A program made the translations under genes and the position numbers. The notes under the pieces were generated by a model. That model made no database searches and was not told the origin of the DNA. It saw nothing but the letters and a program-made list of their open reading frames with translations. A stretch of 9,062 nt of DNA from an uncultured Trueperaceae bacterium (GTDB lineage: Bacteria; Deinococcota; Deinococci; Deinococcales; Trueperaceae). Shown piece after piece: positions 7,122 through 9,062 of the stretch. The stretch is taken from NCBI GenBank assembly GCA_937911855.1, contig CALDPK010000221.1:1-9062 (forward strand), in the 5' to 3' direction. Position 1 is the stretch's first letter. Each line of letters begins with the position of its first letter.

Positions 7122-7448
7122 ATGAACCACGATGTACCCGAAGTCGACGTCGAGGAAGCAGCCGGACGTATCGAAGCAGGTGCGCTGCTGCTCGACGTCC
7201 GCAATCAGGATGAGTTCGACCAGGAGCGCATCCCGGGTTCGCAGTTCATCACGCTCAGTGAACTTCAGGAGCGGGCCGATGAACTTCCCAAGGACCGTGA
7301 GATCGTGGTGCAGTGCAAGAGCGGCGGCCGCAGCGCTCAGGCTGCGGCCTGGCTCAACCGCAACGGCTTCAATGCCGTGAACCTGCGCGGTGGCATAGAC
7401 GACTGGAAGCTGGCTGGCCGCCAGGTCAAACCAGGACGCGAAGAGTAA
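7122..7448 (+). CDS. Single-domain rhodanese-like sulfurtransferase
   Basis: A 108-residue cytoplasmic protein (no signal peptide or membrane segment) consisting of one rhodanese domain. It is likely to carry persulfide sulfur on a cysteine and pass it to cyanide, thiols or a partner protein; the physiological acceptor is unknown. Visible elements: VDVEEAAGRIEAGALLLDVRNQDEF (the first strand, helix and DVR motif), IPGSQFITLSEL (37-48), then IVVQCKSGGRSAQAAAWL with the catalytic Cys65 and its six-residue loop, and NLRGGIDDW (87-95) before a short basic tail. AGGGGGA at 7111-7117 supports the ATG at 7122. It stands alone, divergent from ndk and convergent with the sensor frame, so context gives no clue to its partner. 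Similar small rhodaneses (GlpE, PspE, or domains fused to MBL hydrolases) share the fold; this one has none of the fused domains. Confidence 0.9.
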   Translation: MNHDVPEVDVEEAAGRIEAGALLLDVRNQDEFDQERIPGSQFITLSELQERADELPKDREIVVQCKSGGRSAQAAAWLNRNGFNAVNLRGGIDDWKLAGRQVKPGREE

Positions 7449-7468
7449 CGGCAGCGCAGCGGCTGCCG
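7449..7468. terminator. Possible bidirectional hairpin between convergent genes
   Basis: CGGCAGC (7449-7455) pairs perfectly with GCTGCCG (7462-7468) around a 6-base loop, in the 24-bp gap between the rhodanese stop and the sensor stop. There is no T-run on the + side and only a weak T-rich stretch (TTACTCTT) on the minus side. It may end both transcripts. Confidence 0.4.
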
Positions 7469-7472
7469 CCGG

Positions 7473-8215
7473 TCAGCGCCGGCGGCGCAGGCGCTCCAGT
7501 GCGCCACGCATGCTGATCCGCATGCGCTCGAGGGCGGCGGCCAGGTCGTCAAGCTCGTCATCCGAGCGGAAGTTCACCTGTTCCTCGAGTTCACCACGGC
7601 TGATCTCGTCTGCCTTGTTGGTCAGGTCGAGCACGTTGGCCGTCAGCCTGCGGGCGCGGCGCACCGCGATGAGGATCGCGATGAACAGCGGGATCAGGCT
7701 GAACAGAAGGACGTTGATGATGATGCGGTTCACCTGCGCGGTGACTGCAGCGTCACTTACGCCCACGACCACGGCGCCTACCGGTTCGTCGTTCACGATG
7801 AGCGGCTGCGCCACGATCTCGATGCCCGTGCCGGCACCCAGCAGCTGACTGCTTGAACCAACCGCACCGGTGCGGGCGTCCGTGCCCAGGCTGATCGCTT
7901 CCACTGCCCGGTCACGGATCGCGTTCTGCAGGTCGGAAGCGTCCGCCGTCAGGCTTTCGGAACCGGCGAAGAAACCTGGCAGCGGGTTGCCCAGGTTGTC
8001 GGTCGCGATGATGAAGGCGATGTCCTCACGGGGGAATGCCTGACGGGTGATTAGGATGGTCGACTGCAGCTGCAGGTAATCGATGCCCGTTCCGGCGGCG
8101 GTCTGCTCGAAAGCCGACGACAGGCTGGCGGCCGTGGCGATCGCCGGGTTGCGCGCTGAGTCAAGCAGCTGTTGGTACAGCGCCGGCCGGGCGGTGAACC
8201 AGGTTGCGGCCAGCG
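7473..8215 (-). CDS. Extracytoplasmic Cache/PAS-like sensor with C-terminal HAMP domain, no output domain (N-terminus not certain)
   Basis: Frame residues 283-529. After a hydrophobic stretch ending AATWF comes a soluble region of about 155 residues (290-445). Its strands DIAFIIATDNLGNPLPGFF and GIEIVAQPLIVNDEPVGAVV are typical of Cache/PAS-like extracytoplasmic sensor domains; the helix QQLLDSARNPAIATAASLSS fits the membrane-proximal helix before such a domain. A second membrane helix spans about 447-467 (VLLFSLIPLFIAILIAV). HAMP follows (about 468-520), with EISRGELEEQV linking its two helices and DELDDLAAALERM as the second; the usual glycine of DEIG is replaced by aspartate. The stop follows at once, so it must signal through a partner protein or be a truncated receptor. 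Codon use (GGC/GGT glycine, CTG leucine) matches the rest of the window, so I take this part as native. The ligand is unknown. Confidence 0.7.
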
Positions 8216-9062
8216 CCCCGACGATGGTGAGCAGCACCCATCCCCCGATCGCTACGTGCATATGCACGCCTACAGCGAGAAATCGGTCGGCCCCGATATA
8301 ACCCCACCGCAGATTGCCCGTGAGCGATATGCCGAGAACGACCGTGGAGAAGAGCGATGCACCTGCCCCACAGAGCGCCCACCAGGTGAGATTGCGTTCC
8401 GGCGCCCTGCGCAGCGTGACCGCCAGATTCCCGATGAAGATCAGCAGCCCGGTGCCGAACAGCGCGGCTCCCGGCAGCATGAGGCTCGGTTCAGAGCGGA
8501 GCAGGCCAACCAGGAAGAGCAGCAGCCCAGGCGCGTGCAGCGCCAGCGTCACTATACCGAGACGCTGCGACCGTATCGGGGTTTGCAGGGCGACCGGGAG
8601 GAACTGGTAGAGCGCCCCCAGAATCGTGGTGGTGATCAGCCCCAGGGTGAAGAGGTGGGTGACCACCACCACGCGCGGCTGCGCAAAGGAGCCGCCCGCG
8701 AGGTCGGGCGCGACCCACACCAGCCCCGCCGCGCCCAGCGCGAATGTACGGAATCGCGTCCCGGTGTTCAGCCGCTGCTCCACCCGCTGGGCGAAGGCGT
8801 CGGCGTCGGGGAGCTGGCGGCTCTCGCGCGCGTCGTTCGCCGCGGTGGAGTTGATGATGTAGTGGCCCTTCAGCGCGAACCCGCTCTGCGCGCTTGAAGG
8901 TGCTGCGAACATCAGCCCGAGCGCCGCGAAGGGGCCGAACATCGCACACGAGGAGACCGTCGTGACGATACCCAGTTGCGCATGTCCCCCCAGCGAGCAC
9001 GACCGCGCATTCGCCACTGCGCTCCGAAACGCCGCGGAGTTGGGCGTCAGCCAGGTGAACAT
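7473..9062 (-). CDS. Mosaic open frame: HAMP/Cache-like sensor joined to oxidase-like and signal-peptide segments
   Basis: One uninterrupted frame of 529 residues that looks like parts of at least three proteins. Its 5' end coincides with the window edge, so the first ATG is not supported as a start. Residues 41-60 resemble a signal peptide, 61-90 a mature secreted protein start, about 104-282 a five-helix heme-copper-oxidase-I-like protein, and about 284-529 an extracytoplasmic sensor plus HAMP. The helix at 271-289 straddles the proposed join and could serve as the first membrane anchor of the sensor. Codon use changes at about base 8215. The frame ends after the HAMP domain with four arginines and has no kinase, cyclase or methyl-accepting domain. 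Either it is a chimeric contig end or rearrangement (my preferred reading) or a real, unusual membrane receptor. The three parts are described separately below. Confidence 0.5.
   Translation of the reverse strand: MFTWLTPNSAAFRSAVANARSCSLGGHAQLGIVTTVSSCAMFGPFAALGLMFAAPSSAQSGFALKGHYIINSTAANDARESRQLPDADAFAQRVEQRLNTGTRFRTFALGAAGLVWVAPDLAGGSFAQPRVVVVTHLFTLGLITTTILGALYQFLPVALQTPIRSQRLGIVTLALHAPGLLLFLVGLLRSEPSLMLPGAALFGTGLLIFIGNLAVTLRRAPERNLTWWALCGAGASLFSTVVLGISLTGNLRWGYIGADRFLAVGVHMHVAIGGWVLLTIVGALAATWFTARPALYQQLLDSARNPAIATAASLSSAFEQTAAGTGIDYLQLQSTILITRQAFPREDIAFIIATDNLGNPLPGFFAGSESLTADASDLQNAIRDRAVEAISLGTDARTGAVGSSSQLLGAGTGIEIVAQPLIVNDEPVGAVVVGVSDAAVTAQVNRIIINVLLFSLIPLFIAILIAVRRARRLTANVLDLTNKADEISRGELEEQVNFRSDDELDDLAAALERMRISMRGALERLRRRR
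8216..8753 (-). pseudogene. Heme-copper-oxidase-subunit-I-like membrane protein fragment
   Basis: Frame residues about 104-282. About five hydrophobic helices are visible (131-156, 168-188, 195-215, 224-248, 262-282) with histidines at the positions expected in this group: His136 in THLFTLG, His176 in LHAPGLL and His267/His269 in GVHMHVAIGGW. Motifs such as THLFTLGLITTTILGALYQFLPV, LTWWAL and GNLRWGYIGADR are familiar from cbb3/NorB-related proteins annotated as cytochrome c oxidase subunit I-like, which I remember from Gemmatimonadota and similar bacteria. These usually continue for many more residues after the HMH helix (often with HRLLPMF); here the sequence switches directly to the sensor. 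No plausible start codon with a ribosome binding site is seen at its 5' side. Glycine codon use (11 of 24 GGG) differs from all neighbours. Treated as a fragment; it would be a domain if the fusion is real. Confidence 0.45.
8793..8942 (-). pseudogene. Signal peptide and first residues of a probable outer-membrane or secreted protein (fragment)
   Basis: Frame residues 41-90. MFGPFAALGLMFAAPSSAQS has the short hydrophobic core and small-residue end of a signal peptide, and GFALKGHYIINSTAANDARE then LPDADAF follows. Beta-barrel outer-membrane proteins often begin in this way after signal cleavage (a G-F-x-L-K-G strand, then a D/A-rich loop). After LPDADAF the sequence passes without a stop into AQRVEQRLN and the oxidase-like part, and no barrel strands follow. 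A signal peptide in the middle of a longer frame, directly ahead of unrelated helices, suggests that the start of another gene has been joined here. The ATG at 8942 has no clear ribosome binding site. Family assignment is from memory only. Confidence 0.35.

Noticed and set aside
8256..8267. Palindrome GTGCATATGCAC
   Set aside because: It encodes the His-Met-His motif of the oxidase-like helix, where the symmetry follows from the two histidine codons around ATG.
8172..8897. Plus-strand frame of 241 codons opposite the mosaic frame
   Set aside because: Arg/Gln/Glu-rich antisense shadow; the minus-strand frame has recognisable membrane helices and motifs throughout most of this stretch.

Overview
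The window is a high-GC bacterial chromosome segment (roughly two thirds G+C by eye). Protein features suggest a member of Deinococcota (Deinococcus-Thermus), possibly a Truepera-like lineage. The NuoM subunit carries a Thermus Nqo13-type quinone-side segment (WLPHFHEQNHPSG). The aminotransferase aligns almost position for position with the Thermus thermophilus aspartate aminotransferase as I remember it, including a PLP lysine at 234. The nucleoside diphosphate kinase ends in a Thermus-like FF-PEELL tail. Two genes also look leaderless, with a TANNNT box a few bases before the ATG, which is common in that phylum. This placement rests on remembered family features, not on a database search.

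Layout. Bases 3-4200 hold the 3' end of a complex I (NADH:quinone oxidoreductase) operon on the + strand: nuoL (5' truncated by the window), nuoM and nuoN. They are joined by ATGA stop/start overlaps and encode the three antiporter-like proton-pumping subunits. A strong hairpin (4223-4249) closes this unit. A separately promoted DUF389 membrane protein follows (4290-5321). It converges, with only 3 bp between stop codons, on a minus-strand pair: ndk (6576-6995, upstream) and a class I aspartate aminotransferase (5325-6479, GTG start with a strong Shine-Dalgarno). A perfect 11-bp GC hairpin separates ndk from the aminotransferase gene. Divergent from ndk is a small single-domain rhodanese (7122-7448).

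The last part (7473-9062, minus strand) is one long open frame that does not look like one gene. Its C-terminal 245 or so residues are an extracytoplasmic Cache/PAS-like sensor, a membrane helix and a HAMP domain with no output domain. Residues about 104-282 look like a heme-copper-oxidase-I-like membrane protein. Residues 41-90 look like the signal peptide and start of an unrelated outer-membrane protein. Glycine codon use changes sharply at about base 8215: GGG is 11 of 24 in the middle segment and 0 of 15 in the sensor segment. I read this end as a mosaic, most likely a chimeric contig end or a rearrangement, though a real heme-sensing receptor fusion is the exciting alternative.

The well-supported genes are housekeeping: respiration, nucleotide balance, amino-acid metabolism and sulfur transfer. 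I found no CRISPR array, tRNA, rRNA, insertion sequence or attachment site, and no gene-free stretch longer than about 130 bases.
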